The position numbers and the translations under genes are program-made. The notes under the pieces are model-generated. The model was not told the DNA's origin and ran no database searches. It saw nothing but the letters and a program-made list of their open reading frames with translations. Of a stretch of 64,000 bases of DNA, positions 1 through 11,380 are shown in pieces. Position 1 is the stretch's first letter, and each line of letters begins with the position of its first letter. Origin of the DNA: Favolaschia claudopus (taxonomy: Eukaryota; Basidiomycota; Agaricomycetes; Agaricales; Mycenaceae); contig JAWWNJ010000009.1 in NCBI GenBank assembly GCA_037176885.1, positions 2,232,001-2,296,000 of the forward strand. Direction: 5' to 3'.

Positions 1-387
1 ATGTGAGCAGGACAGAGCAGGATGTGTAACAGTAACATTGTGTTGGTTATCGTGGCGGTGTGGTGTTCGCCGCGGCGTCCTTTATACTACTTCACTACCA
101 CCAACTCTTGACCAACTCAGTGCTCACCCTCCGTGGCCGTCATTTCACGGGCAAGAATCGAACCTTACTCGATGCCACTTGAGCGCCAACACGACCCATA
201 TCTCGCCGCCAGTATTAGCGCTTCAGGAGTAGCTAACGAATCAGCTCCGCAAGGTCCAGTCGTAGCTGTAGGCACTGCTACCACAGCTGTGTCTTCACCC
301 CCAGTTCGAAGCCCTTCGCAGCCACCGTTTCCCGCAGGACTCTCAAATAAGTCCACCATCGTACAAATGGAACCGAAACTGGATTAG
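1..387 (+). CDS. 3' end of a membrane-protein-like gene (partial)
   Basis: The last reading frame (about 133-387) ends in a stop at 385-387 and encodes a Ser/Pro-rich tail containing ARIEPY at about 157-174. The same RIEPY motif occurs in the cytoplasmic tail of the next gene (about 2027-2041), just after a transmembrane segment. I therefore infer that this is the C-terminus of a related single-pass membrane protein whose 5' part lies outside the window. A short hydrophobic stretch near 30-70 in another frame could be the end of its membrane span, joined through an unresolved intron. The function is unknown. The reverse strand here also contains a T-arm-like string, but no tRNA folds. Confidence 0.3.
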
Positions 388-996
388 CCGACTCGGAGGC
401 GTCGCGGCGCGAGCACAAAATGCAGCTCTCGAACGATGGATACGCAAGCTCGGTGAGGTGAGCCGCCGCCGGGGTATATGATGGAGTGAATAAGCGGAAA
501 GCAAAGTATTTTGAGTTGCGGTGATGTTGTACATGTCTTTTTCATGTGTCTGATACCGATGAATATTTGCTTTACAGTGAGATTTTCTCAATGAGTTACC
601 TGCGGAAACTGTATTCCCCATGGTATTTGCTTGCTTATGAGCTATTTCCATTGCTATCCCTGTCGCGGCCAACATCGAACGAAACGAGGAGATAAAAACA
701 AGACCTGACAGCGGCGTATACTGTAAGTGGACGATTCAAGGACGACGGTGGGACGACGAAAAAAATTTAGCCGACCGTACTGTTCTGGCAAATGTTTAGA
801 GGGAGCAGCGCCTGGCATCTTGCTAGCAAGCTATGCACCGTGACAAACTATACTTATGGTATGCGAAAAGATGCGAAAAGACGCCTCAAAAATGTTTTCA
901 ATTCAGAGCTCTCAGTGTATGGAGGCTTGGTGTAACTCTCTGAGGCCCCAAATCAGCTTCCAATTGCTCCCATTGAATGCCTCGCCTTCAAGGACG
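388..996. other. intergenic, nothing recognised
   Basis: About 600 bases between two putative membrane-protein genes. Open frames are short and low in complexity, and I see no RNA gene or repeat. The 3' half presumably holds the promoter of the gene starting at 997. Confidence 0.4.
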
Positions 997-2197
997 ATGA
1001 CGGAACGCGCGGCGGCGCCTCGTTGTCAAGTATTGGTCTCATTGCTCTCCTTGTTCTTGTTTTCCGCCTGTCCACTAGTGGCGCATCCACCGCCCACATC
1101 GAATATAATTCTCGTTAGCTTCGACATTGGCAGTGTTTTTATCGTCTGATCATAAAGCCTGCTACCACAGCCCTTGAAGACTTTGGCCTCCATCCTCCAT
1201 TGAAGCTTCAAGCCGGACAGCTGGACTGTCTCCCAATTTCTTTTTCACTATCCTCTTGACCGTCATTTCTCCTCCATTTTCAAGTTCTCTCCCTTGCCCA
1301 AATCGCAGCGCGACGATTCGAAGAATGTTGGCTGTCTGCAATTGCGGGTTGGTTCATCCTTCTAACGCAGCTAGTCTCATAAGATATCCCCTTGGTTCCA
1401 GTTCTTCGACAAACAGCAACACGATGCCCTCGCCAAGCACTATTATAACCACCCTCGCAACTACTTATGGAATGCCATCCTCATATCCGCTCCCCAAAAG
1501 CTCGTCTTCGAGAAGACACTCTCGGCGCCCCCGCTCAAGTGCCTCAGAATCATCGTTTCCCTGTTCACCGACTGCCAGTGGTGTTACCACCAAACGGCGT
1601 AGCATCACTTCTACAGCGTACGTGTCTTTAACTTTGAAGATGATTGTATTTTCTTTTGATCTATCTCCCAGCACCTCGAGCTCTGAACCCTCCCACACCT
1701 ACGACTCACCTGCTAATAGCACGTCGTGCCCCTCCTCCGGCTCGTCGCCCCCAGACCATTCTATATTGTACGCCGAATTGTATACACGCCTTTCAGCTTA
1801 CTTACCCTAACTCCCTAGCCCTTCCAACGGGAGATCCTGTCCCTCCATCGCCCTCATCGTCGGCACCACCCTCGCCGCACTCGTCCTCGCCGTAATCCTT
1901 CTCCTCCTCTGCTTTCTCGCCCTCCGGAAACGACGGCGCCTCCGCAACCGCATCACGCTCCTCGACCCTCCTGCGCCATTTGATATTGCCTCGTCATACA
2001 GCAGCGACTCTTCCGTGACCGTCACGAGGATAGAGCCCTATATCATCACCGTCCCCAATCACGCCAGCGCCAGCGCGAGCGGCATCGATTCAAAAGATTT
2101 GCCTCGTTCACCGGTCATGGTTGATGGCAAGCAGCGGGCGCCGCTTCCAATCTCACTCCCTGCACTGCACCTCAAGCCGCTGAGGTACACCGAGTGA
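997..2197 (+). CDS. probable single-pass membrane protein with Ser/Thr-rich ectodomain
   Basis: An ATG at 997 opens a signal-peptide-like sequence (hydrophobic core LVSLLSLFLFSACPL), with a plausible donor at 1114. The last exon, open in frame from about 1840 to the stop at 2195-2197, encodes a clear membrane helix (IALIVGTTLAALVLAVILL), a basic stop-transfer KRRRLRNR, and a tail with SSYSSDSS and RIEPYIIT. This matches a common Agaricomycete type: signal peptide, Ser/Thr-rich exterior, one membrane helix, short cytoplasmic tail. The middle exons (about 1220-1810, very rich in Ser, Thr and Pro) could not be joined in one frame, so the internal structure is unresolved and a decayed gene is possible. 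No catalytic domain is visible. Confidence 0.45.
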
Positions 2198-2870
2198 AAA
2201 ATATGAATTCAGGATTATCCCAGTCACTGACCCTTCATCTGCTGTCATACCAGGGAGCCGTACTTGCCTTCCTGACAGTGGACAACCAAACGAGACGTGG
2301 CAGCACAGCACATACACAAGCTTGAGAGGGCGTAATGGACAGGGTTGTCAAATGTGCCGCCGCGCCCGCCGACATCCATTCGAAACAGAGTCAGAAGTGC
2401 TTTACTGACAGAACCGTGACGGCGCTGTATGATGCCTGTATTGCATAATGGCTGGAATGATATCGATGTTGTTTTATACCCATTGTATTTTGTAGCAATG
2501 GAATTCGCTGTCGGAAACTTCGTTATGGCGAAAATAAATCTAAAGATGCGGTGATCACCAAGTACATGGTACTTACCGCCGTCAGGACACCCTTGTGAAA
2601 TCTCATATGAATTTTCATTCCTCAGTCACCTAGCTCAATTCGCGCACAAATACGTGTCAAGTTGAACTGATTTATTGAATAGCTAGCTACTGACATGGTA
2701 TGTACATCGCGCCGACGGTTTTGACAGTTCCATTCCAGGGCCTTGTTGGGCGCTCGCGTCGGGTTAACGTTCTTCTTGCAGGGAGTGCGCGAGCCTGAGC
2801 GGCGGTATGGGCGCGACCTTGACAAGACTGTTGGTTCTCGGGTCACGAACGACGGGCGGTGGGGGCCTGA
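2198..2870. other. intergenic, nothing recognised
   Basis: About 670 bases with only short open frames and no recognisable motif. It would hold the 3' ends of the converging plus-strand membrane-protein gene and the doubtful minus-strand gene that follows. Confidence 0.35.
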
Positions 2871-2871
2871 T

Positions 2872-3687
2872 TCAAAGTATCGAGGGAAAGGAGTCAAGGG
2901 TATGTGCATGTGAGGGAACGCGTCGGCGTCGGGGTCTGTTATATGATATGAGTGGGTCAGTACTGAGCGAGAGTGAAGACCGGCGGCGGCGGCAATACAG
3001 GCGCGGGAGGGTCGATACGATAGCGAGATTGGGGAGCGCGTGAGTTGACGGGACGAGATGGAAGGCGTTCACTGAGGTACGTCCTGTCTCCGTTGTTCGC
3101 TGCTGTAAGAGTAGTCAGTATTTAGAACGCGTGCGTGGAATTTATGATAGGAGACTTGAACGTACCTTTGATGCAGTGGAGTGTGGGGGCAGCGAAGAGG
3201 CGGGAGACGAGGGAGGAAGAAGTGGACAAGGAGATACTGTAGATCGACGTACCGTATTCCCTCACAGCACTCCGTTCGTTTGCGAGGTGCGTTTTCTCTG
3301 CCCTGCCCTCTTCTCCTGCGGGAATGATACATAGTGTAGAATACACTGGAATGATAGTCATCAAAAGCAGCAAGTGAGGTAAAGAGAGTTTGCTGGTAGG
3401 AGAGTAGGTGGTGAAGGAAAGCGAGGCGGGATGGAGGATAGAAAGAAATACGTACGTATGATGCTTTTCTTCACCTCGATACCGTCCCGTCTTTCCATCT
3501 CGTCTGCGTTGTGGGCTAACCGCGAGTTGTTATACGTAGAGTCGACCGCGGGTAGTTGTGCGATTCGGCGTCCGTGTCGCGTCGTCGAGCGGTCGATGGG
3601 TGGAAGAGAGGCCGATTGAGCGGAGGATGTCGCTGAGGGGCAGGGAGTTGGAGACGACTGACGGACGAGTCGCACGGAGCGCGGCAT
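2872..3687 (-). CDS. doubtful spliced gene, DUF202-like fragment
   Basis: Reading the minus strand from an ATG at 3687, an exon to 3456 ends at a strong GTACGT donor and joins at 3315 to a second exon in phase. The second exon encodes THLANERS, then TSIYSIS, then LVSRLF. That order loosely resembles the start of DUF202 membrane domains (LANERT, RTS, LF), but the expected WLR between the parts is replaced and the later helices are missing. Further exons toward 2900 could not be joined convincingly. It may be a decayed gene, a fast-evolving small membrane protein, or chance. What is seen is the splice signals and the short motif; the family is inference. Confidence 0.25.
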
Positions 3688-4204
3688 CGGCGCGAGTTGG
3701 TGCGCTGAGTTGAGATGAAGTCAGGAGGTCAACGGAGACCTTTCTTTGTTTCGATGTGTTTGTTTCGCCTCTATAGCGTACCGATACGGGCACAGATGCG
3801 GGTGCTCACTCAATCCAAATACACCGACACTGCCATACCGACACATCTCCATCGCCGGCGAATCGACCGAAACATGCCACGCACGCCGCCTCAATCCCAC
3901 TAGCCAGCAGCCACCGCCCCCGACTCCTGCATGAGCAGTTAATCGGGATCGACATAGATGTAGATAGGCAATGAATGGATCTATCCAAAATCTCCTACCC
4001 ACGTCGAATTGTCGACAGGTTTTCAGTCGTTGTCTGGGTGAATCAGAAGCGGTTCTTCTCAGAACGCGCGATGAATTCTTTCCTGATTGTGGATACGCTG
4101 TCTGCGTAATCAGGGCCTCCGCAACTGCCGGAAGATGCAGAGGAGGGAACTTGAAGTATACCGACGGTGAGGCTGTCGGACGGACGTCAAATGGGCGCTA
4201 GATC

Positions 4205-4860
4205 CTCGTATATGAGTTGACGAAGGATTGCGAAGGACTCGGCAAAGCACGCACCTCACAGAAAGCGAGGAGAACTCGCAAGCGATTTGGGACACTTTGC
4301 CCGGCACCAATTCTAACCTGGCCATCTCCAGCTGCGCAGCGCGACCTCAATCACGGCCGTACTCCACCTCCTTCCCTCAAACGCCGAGTTGTACGGTCCG
4401 CGCTTTACACAGGATACCGCGACAATGGAAGTGATGTGGCGGAGGGTCGACATCGACGGAGAGGATGACCATATGACTGGAATCGCCTGTCGAAGAGTAA
4501 GCGTATGTATATGAATTGACAGAAGGATTGTGAAAGAGGCAAAGCACGCACCTCACAGAAGCCGGGATAACCCGCAATCGTGCCATGGGACAGCAAAAGC
4601 CCGAGCACTTCAGCTTCCACCAGCTTGGGGCAGCGATTCGAAACATTCTGGCCGGCACATATTGTACCCTGGCCACTCCAAATCAATCTCTAACGCCCCA
4701 GCACCACCACAACTGCAGCCGGATTCCACCTCCTTCCCTCAGACGTCGAGTCGTACGGTCGTCGCGCTTTGCAGAGAATACCACGGCCGTGGAAGCGATG
4801 TGCGCAGGATCGACATTGCATCAACTGGGAGGATGACCTTATGACATGAATCAAATTTAG
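4205..4860. repeat. imperfect tandem duplication, about 300 bp unit
   Basis: Two diverged copies lie head to tail (about 4205-4500 and 4510-4860). Each has the same order of landmarks: GAAGGATTG, GCAAAGCACGCACC, CACAGAA, then CCACCTCCTTCCCTC, CGAGT.GTACGGTC, GCGCTTT, and AGGATGACC followed by TATGAC. A third partial copy starts around 4870-4930. Copies differ by many substitutions and small indels, so the duplication is old. No intact coding frame spans a unit on either strand. Confidence 0.7.
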
Positions 4861-5389
4861 AGAGACAGGCGGACCGTTGAAAACTCCACCTGCGATAACC
4901 TGCGATTCGCGAATACCTCACGCACACCGTTCCGCCCGATGCTCAGCAGCAGACTCGGGAGCAGGTGGTGGTAAGGCTCACGACCCAAGCCACAGGTATA
5001 TAACGACGATCCATCTTGTCTCGAGAAGGCAAAAGATCGTTATCGCGACCGATGTGGGACAATGAAGCTGATCACACTGGTGCCCGTGCGACGGTGATTG
5101 GCGCAGTTGACAACTTGACCGACTCTCCGACTCCCACCATCGACACGACTGTGCAGAGGGCACTCAGACTAGCACAATTCTGTGCAATGTAGCGCTCGTT
5201 TGCGAGCTGGTACGGTAAGTGCGTTTCTCCGATTGAGGGGAAGCATTGGCGGGCGACGTCCACTATCTATGGGCCCATTCATAGAAATTCTGAACAAGTG
5301 AAGAGGAACCTATGGACACTATGGGCTGCAAGGGATTCACTCCCCTTACCCTCCATGTAAGCTCGTCCTTCTGGGCCAACACTATGCTG

Positions 5390-6310
5390 ACAACCTTGTC
5401 TTTATTGAATCCAGTCCTGGACCTCCGTGGCGCTGCGGAGGGGGAGACCTGGCGTCTGCAGAAACCAGCGCCAGGTTCCCAATATGAGTCATTTTTTGGG
5501 GGGAGGGGGGGAGGAACAGTTGACATACTTGGAATTTCCATAATGGCCTGCCATGTGTAGATCCGGTCAAGCTACAATGTTCCAACTTCATCGATTTCAC
5601 CGCACTCTAGACCCCACAGTCATCGAAGACGGGGGGGAACACCTCAGTTTCGCGTGAGCAAGCCTCTTCGGGCGATTCATTGGAGATCTCTTCCGGACGC
5701 CCGATGTCCGTGGCGCTGCAGAGGATGGGGCTCTGGTTTTCTGTGCAAACGATGCTGGGTTCCTAGCATGAGTGATCTTTTCGCAAGAAGAAACAATTAA
5801 CATACTCTTCGCTTCTCCATAATGGCCTGTCCACTATGTGTAGATCTGGATGGCTTACATTACTCCATCGACTGCACCACGAATAGTGGGCTCAGTGTAG
5901 CTCAGCGTGAGCCAGCCTTACGGGCGCAACGCTGATATTTCTTTCGCTTTATTTGAGATTCGTCATGGACGCCTGATATCCGTGGCGCTGCGGAGGATGG
6001 AACCTGGCGTCCGCTACGCTATGAACGCGACGCTGGGTTCCTAGAATGAGTGATCGTTTTGCGAGGAGAAACAATTGACATACTCTTCACTTTCCTTTGA
6101 ATGGCTTGCCGTGATGTGTAGGCCTAGTCGGCGTACAAATGCCCGACTCTCTCCGCCCCAAACGCTGGAGCGCTTGTGTTCGCCCATGCGCTGTATCCCG
6201 GCTCAGCGTGAGCTCGCATTTTGGGTGCGACGCTGAAAAGTTTCGCTTGTCTTGTCTTGAGCCAGTTGCACCGCCATACTTTAACGGCGACCTGGGTGGC
6301 TAGAGTGACA
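5390..6310. repeat. degenerate tandem repeat array, 3-4 units of about 250-300 bp
   Basis: Units starting near 5400, 5640, 5895 and 6200 share ordered landmarks. These are CGTGAGC, then CCGTGGCGCTGC.GAGG, then GCTGGGTTCCTA..ATGAGTGATC, then GAAACAATT.ACATACT, then AATGGC.TG and TGTGTAG. The first unit lacks the start and the fourth (about 6200-6310) keeps only the start. Spacing is uneven and divergence is high. No protein domain is visible in either direction. Confidence 0.7.
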
Positions 6311-6885
6311 TGTCGACATCCTGGAGCCTGAGGACTCCGGGCTGTTCTTGCGCCTCGCTGCGGCGGGAGACGAGGGAAAAAAGATGTACGAACCGATCGC
6401 AGTGACGTCGGGCGCGTTGTGAGCACGAGAAGGCACGAGATGATGTGACCATACAGAGAGCCAACCTTGGACTCCAACCACGATCTTCTGGGCGACAAGC
6501 TTGATGCTCTCGAAGACGAGGGAGGGCTCTGTGAGACACTGTCTAGGCTCGCCACAAGAGAAATGGAGAACATGCTACGAGTCATAGACCGGAATTCCTG
6601 ACAATGTCTCACTCACTTCCTCTGCTTTAACCCCTCCACAACGAGAAATTCCCCTCAAGCTCTTACCACACACTCGAAGTGCTCTATGGCAAGAAATGAA
6701 CTGGGTCTATGGGTGTCAAGGCTACGTCCATTTTACAATGCCTTCTCCCAGCCACCGCCGTTATATGAATATGACGCTTTAGTTTCACTGCAACAGGCTG
6801 GGCGAGGCAACTGGGGTACTATAAATTAGGGGTTAGTCTACTGAGCTACCCGAGCCATGCTGACTATATTGTGCTACATTACCTT
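6311..6885. other. gene-free stretch between repeats
   Basis: Short open frames exist on the minus strand (6311-6612 region), but none resembles a known family or shows convincing splice phase. It joins the tandem array to the dispersed repeat that follows. Confidence 0.35.
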
Positions 6886-6889
6886 CGGT

Positions 6890-7320
6890 ATTTTCTTCGA
6901 CTGCATGTGGTGACAAGGTCAATACGATGAAACTTCTCTGAAATTCATCGACGGCCCGGGACCGCTACCCGAATTGCGTACCTTCAGTCCGCGCGTTACC
7001 TCTTCGGTGTGTTTTTCCGTCGCTCCTGTGGCAATTGTACGGGAGTTCTTGAAGGTGACGTCTGCCAGCAATTAGCGCATACGCATGTACCCTTGCGTAT
7101 TGCCAACTTTATGGATGCTCATGGGGATCGTCGACCGCTTGCATTGAACATCGAGTATGTTCCAGTGTGCATGTATTTTCTGTGGGACCAAGGAAAATGC
7201 GATCGTGTTTTCGACACATATGGCGCCTTCGAGCAAGATGTCCTTCGAAAATTGGGCCGCTGACCGAGTGATATTCAGCCGGTCGCTCAAGGGACGAAGT
7301 GCTGCCTGGATCGAGGAAGA
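6890..7320. repeat. dispersed repeat, copy 1 (second copy at 49.4 kb)
   Basis: This stretch aligns in the same orientation with about 49358-49830. Shared landmarks in order are TCGACTGCAT.TGGTG.CAAGG, AACTTCTCTGAAATT.ATCGACGG, GCGCGTTACC.CTTCGGTGTG, AACATCGAGTA, and AATTGGGC.GCTGA. Both copies carry related but broken minus-strand frames, for example LNITRSAAQF here and LNLTQSAAQF at 49.7 kb. That suggests a decayed multicopy gene or transposon fragment. The family is not recognised. Confidence 0.75.
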
Positions 7321-7452
7321 GGAAACGCTCACGCATTTGTTCCTCAGTTTTCAAACACGGCCCGCGAGTTTCTACCATACTATTCTCACGTATCCATTCT
7401 GAATTTTCGACTCACCCAGGCATCTCATATCATCGCAGCTTAGCCACCCTAG

Positions 7453-8937
7453 ATGTATAGCAGAGGCAAAAAACAATCCAAGCGCAGCACCCGCCAGGTC
7501 AATCGGAGCGAGTCATCGTCGTCCGGCTCTCTTTCTGCAGCGACGATCTCATCCAATACGCCTGCGCCTGCGCCATCTTCACTTGATTCAATATCAGCAC
7601 CAAGCTTTTCCTTTCCTCCCCCTTCACTTCCCTCGGGAAGTTTTCACTCAGTTTCGGAACCTCACCCCACGCCACTCGAGTTCTTTTCCTTTCCACCACC
7701 TCAAGTTTCCTCTCATCATTCCCCATCGTCGATTCTTCAGTCAGAAAGCACCCCTTCACACTCCCGAGATTTTGTGCCCTATGAACCACAATTCTCGTAT
7801 CCTCCCCCGCGTATGGCTAGCGACGGGTTCTATCCTCCGTGGGCCGCCACTGTGGAGACTGAACCTGGCTCAATCGACCCATCTACGCCTTGGAACCCGT
7901 CGCCTGAAACATACCGCACACCGTCATCCTCCCTTTATCTGCCCCCAGGCGCCTCTTCTTCAAATCCTGACTTTGCTCCTACATCGTCGACTGCTCAAAG
8001 CCACTTACACCTCGACGATTATTTCGATGGGTCGTCTAGTAGTGACGACGAAGATGATGACGAAGATGACACCTGGTACTTTCCACACTACGCCGCCGAT
8101 CCATCCATGTGCGTAAACTCTCCCCATTTTCCTTCACTCAATTTATTTTGCATCATCGCAGGCTACACCAGTCGAGGGACCCGGATGTCAGTCAATGGAG
8201 TTCAGACCCCTCGAGCTCGGCCTCGACGTCGAGGCTCCCTATTGACCGCAGCTCTCCCATCGTCATCGAAACGATTCCCTCCCGTGAACAGCTCACACAG
8301 GAGCGTGCAATGCGAAAACGTCAATCGAGATCGGTAAAAATGGTAAGCGCCGCTTGGAATGTCGATCGAGCCAACCATCCAACCCTCTACGCAGTACCCT
8401 TGCAAGATTTGTCACAAGGAGTTTCCTCGGTGAGCATATACACGACAGATGTTCCGACTCTTATGCTCTCATCAGACGACACGGGCTGGAGACGCACATG
8501 AACATCCACAGCGGCGTCCGTCGTCTGTAATCCCTCTTCTTCGGAGCGGCCACATCTTAACTCATCAGCTAGCCTACGTCTGCCGCTACCCGGGTTGCAA
8601 AAGCGTATTCAATGTGCAATCAAACTCCCGACGGCATTATAAGAGACATTTCTACAAACGTCCCCCACCGCCTCCACCAGCGCCCGTCGAGTTCAGATTC
8701 GCGGAGCCCATTGTGGAGGGGCACCCGGTCCCGCCGGAAAGTTTGGCGAGTCAGGCGACTTTGAATTTGCGATGGATGCGCCCGAACGTCATTGCGCGCA
8801 GTCAGTCGACAGGGCGCCGTAAGAAGAAATCGACTGCGCCCGAGGACGCTGAAGCTCCCGAAGGAGAAGAATCTTCGAGACCTTCACGCGCCTCTCGTTC
8901 GGACAAGCCTGAGGATGGCTCCTCTCGGTCAGCCTAG
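7453..8937 (+). CDS. C2H2 zinc-finger protein, paralogue A (probable transcription factor)
   Basis: Five exons join in phase: 7453-8108, 8162-8342, 8395-8429, 8476-8522, 8573-8937 (427 residues). The N-terminus is basic and Ser-rich (GKKQSKRSTR, SSSSGS), followed by repeated FPPP/YPPP patches, an acidic run (DDEDDDEDD, about residues 198-206), then the family motif SSPIVIETIPS. Two classical fingers follow: CKICHKEF..LETHMNIH (about 281-301) and CRYPGCKSVF..SRRHYKRH (about 309-331), linked by SGVRPY. Finger 1 is split over a 35 nt and a 47 nt exon. The C-terminus has RRKKK and many Ser/Glu residues. It probably acts in the nucleus as a sequence-specific DNA-binding protein; target genes are unknown. 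It is one of five related loci in this window. Confidence 0.85.
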
Positions 8938-11380
8938 GTACATTGTTTCGCTCCGACTCAAGTTTGCCCCGCAGCTGAAGATATACGAGATGGACGGCGG
9001 GCAGTATGTGGTTGCTCTCAACCAGTTGGCATCCTTTTGATTCGAAAAACACGACCAATGTAGCCAGAATTTGAATACGCATCTTTGTCTCTCTCAATTC
9101 TCCTCTGTGAAAATTCGGGATCTGAAATTACAATTTCCGCGCACTCACGACAACGAAAACCTCAGGGAAGATTACGCACTCCGATGCCAGACCATTAGGA
9201 CTGGGTGGAAGCTCAGGCATCACATTCCGACTGAGGGCTGCTTCTTGGCTGCTTCCAAGTGGCAAGGATCGGGATCGAACGAAGTGCTAGACGAGCAAGA
9301 AACTGATGTAACATCTGTTTTGCAGTGATGGAAGACTGAGTCAACCCGCCGGCACTATCCTATCCTATCCTGTACTACATTCACTACAAGGCCTGTTGTG
9401 AGTGAAGGAGCTGAAGAGATGGAGTCTGGAGACGACCCAATCCCCATGGCCATTGACACCTACTAGTCAAGTACTACTTAATTATGTACTTCCCACGAAT
9501 CCCACAACCCCGAAGTTCACAAGAAACGGAATCAAAATAAATTCAACCCATGCATATTCCGTAGCAGCCCAGCCCAGTAATCTTGGTTTGGTGGATAGAA
9601 TCAGAGGACGTACATGTAAGTATCGAACGAACTGAAGATAAGTCTCACCATTTTGGGCCGACGCGTCATGACATGACACGATCACCGAACGATGATGCGC
9701 CACGTGCTCAGCTTCGCTTCCTAGACAGTCTGAGTCTCTCGCCTCTTCCTTGCATCCATAGCCATGCATCGATTTCGCTGCTCAAGGAATTGCGCACAGG
9801 TTGAAGAGGAATCAGGAAAACAAAGAATATATGACATTCGAGTGTCCTTCGGACTTCAGTGAAATGGCACGTTTTTGAAGTTCACAGATTTGTTTCCTCA
9901 CAACCCTTGTTCTAGTGTGTGTAGCGGGCGCGACTTTGATGAATCCAAAGCGGTTTCAACGCATCTTCGACCGTTTTATTACACCTGTACCGCGGCCACG
10001 GGGCAGCGCAATTCAAAACCATGGTGAGTCCTCCAACATACTATATCGGATTGGTTTATAGCCCTTCTTTCTTTGCATTCGCATCATTTCATCTTGGTTG
10101 AAAACGGCCTTTTTCTTGACTTATTTCTCCTTGACTTGCATATGCTTTATTAGTTTCTGAATGAAGTCCGAGTCTGACCTGCCGTTCACTCCAAGTTCAC
10201 TCAGGATGCGCCTTTTCTCTGCCAAAGAACAGAGCGTACCTGTTCGATTATTATTGAAGAGATCTGCAGTTTGGTAAGTAAATATATCTGGCTTCATTTT
10301 AAAACTTGGGATGCCCTCCCATGTGTTCTACGAACACTCTCTTCGTATAACGGGCCTATTACCAGCCAACCCGGCCGAGTCGATGACGTCGGCGGCGTTA
10401 TATCTCTTATCTGGTCTTTCCATTTATAGAGTAGTTACTCGATTCGCGCCATTCTCCTGGGTTCAATCGTCAAGGTTTGGATTTACGATACTGCGAATGA
10501 ATGTGCGGCACTTGTACATCAGTTCGGGGCTAATTTTCGTCATGTTCTCCTCGTCGAGAACTAAATGATATACAACGTTTTTCCACTTGGCCGGCCGCTA
10601 TCTTGGAGGTCTGGGTCTGTCGTATGATGGCCGTCGCTTGCTTGCACCTTGAACTCCAAGAACCACGACATCCGGAATTTATTTGATTATGTGTCTCCCA
10701 GTGCTCTCCACTTCTCGTGCGAGTTGGCGGAGTGATTGCGTATGTTTGTGAACTGCAACAATAATGTTGCGAACGTTGAAGCTCGCAAAGCAAACATGTC
10801 TTACCAGGTTTAGGTTTCAAGGAATCTTGGAGCTGGGAGGCTCGCCTGACCAACGCGTTTCCTGATTTCGCCAACTGCTTCAACTGACTAATTTATTCTG
10901 GGGATTCCAGATAATGTGGTTCTGACGATTCTTTTCTCTCATCTGGCATTACCACTTCTCTGCGGTGCCTTTAATAATTTGACTGGAGGTCTTGTCCGAG
11001 TCTTGGGCGAGAACATTCAGGCTCTTGCTTGAATGTACACGATCCCGTCATTTAATTCACCCGAGCATTTGACAAATTCAATGCATTGTCATTGCTTGGC
11101 TTGCGTCGGTGGGAGTACCCGGCCAGTCTTTTGGCGCCCTCGCGAAATCGAGACTGTCGCGCTCCGCGCATCGAGAAGATGCTGGATGATGTCAGATCGC
11201 GTGACTGACTATGACGCACAACTGACAACTGCTACAAAACTAGGTTCTCATTGAGACTCACCTTCCATTCCGCATGATCATCGCGCCTCAGCGCCCGACT
11301 CCATTCATCGACTTCACTACTTAGCAATTTCTCGTTCGAACCCGACAACAAAGTCGCCGAATTTGGCCTCTCCTCTTGCA
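8938..11380. other. gene-poor intergenic stretch
   Basis: About 2.4 kb without a gene I can support. Possible exon-like pieces with good donors occur near 9940-10022 and 10200-10270, and a hydrophobic helical string (GIPDNVVLTILFSHLALPLL) lies near 10895-10950. They do not join in phase and may be remnants of a decayed gene. The end should contain the YTH gene promoter. Confidence 0.35.

Noticed and set aside
130..240. reverse-strand T-arm-like string (GGTTCGATTC) suggesting a tRNA
   Set aside because: The flanking T-stem pairs poorly and no acceptor stem closes. The plus strand instead resembles a membrane-protein tail.
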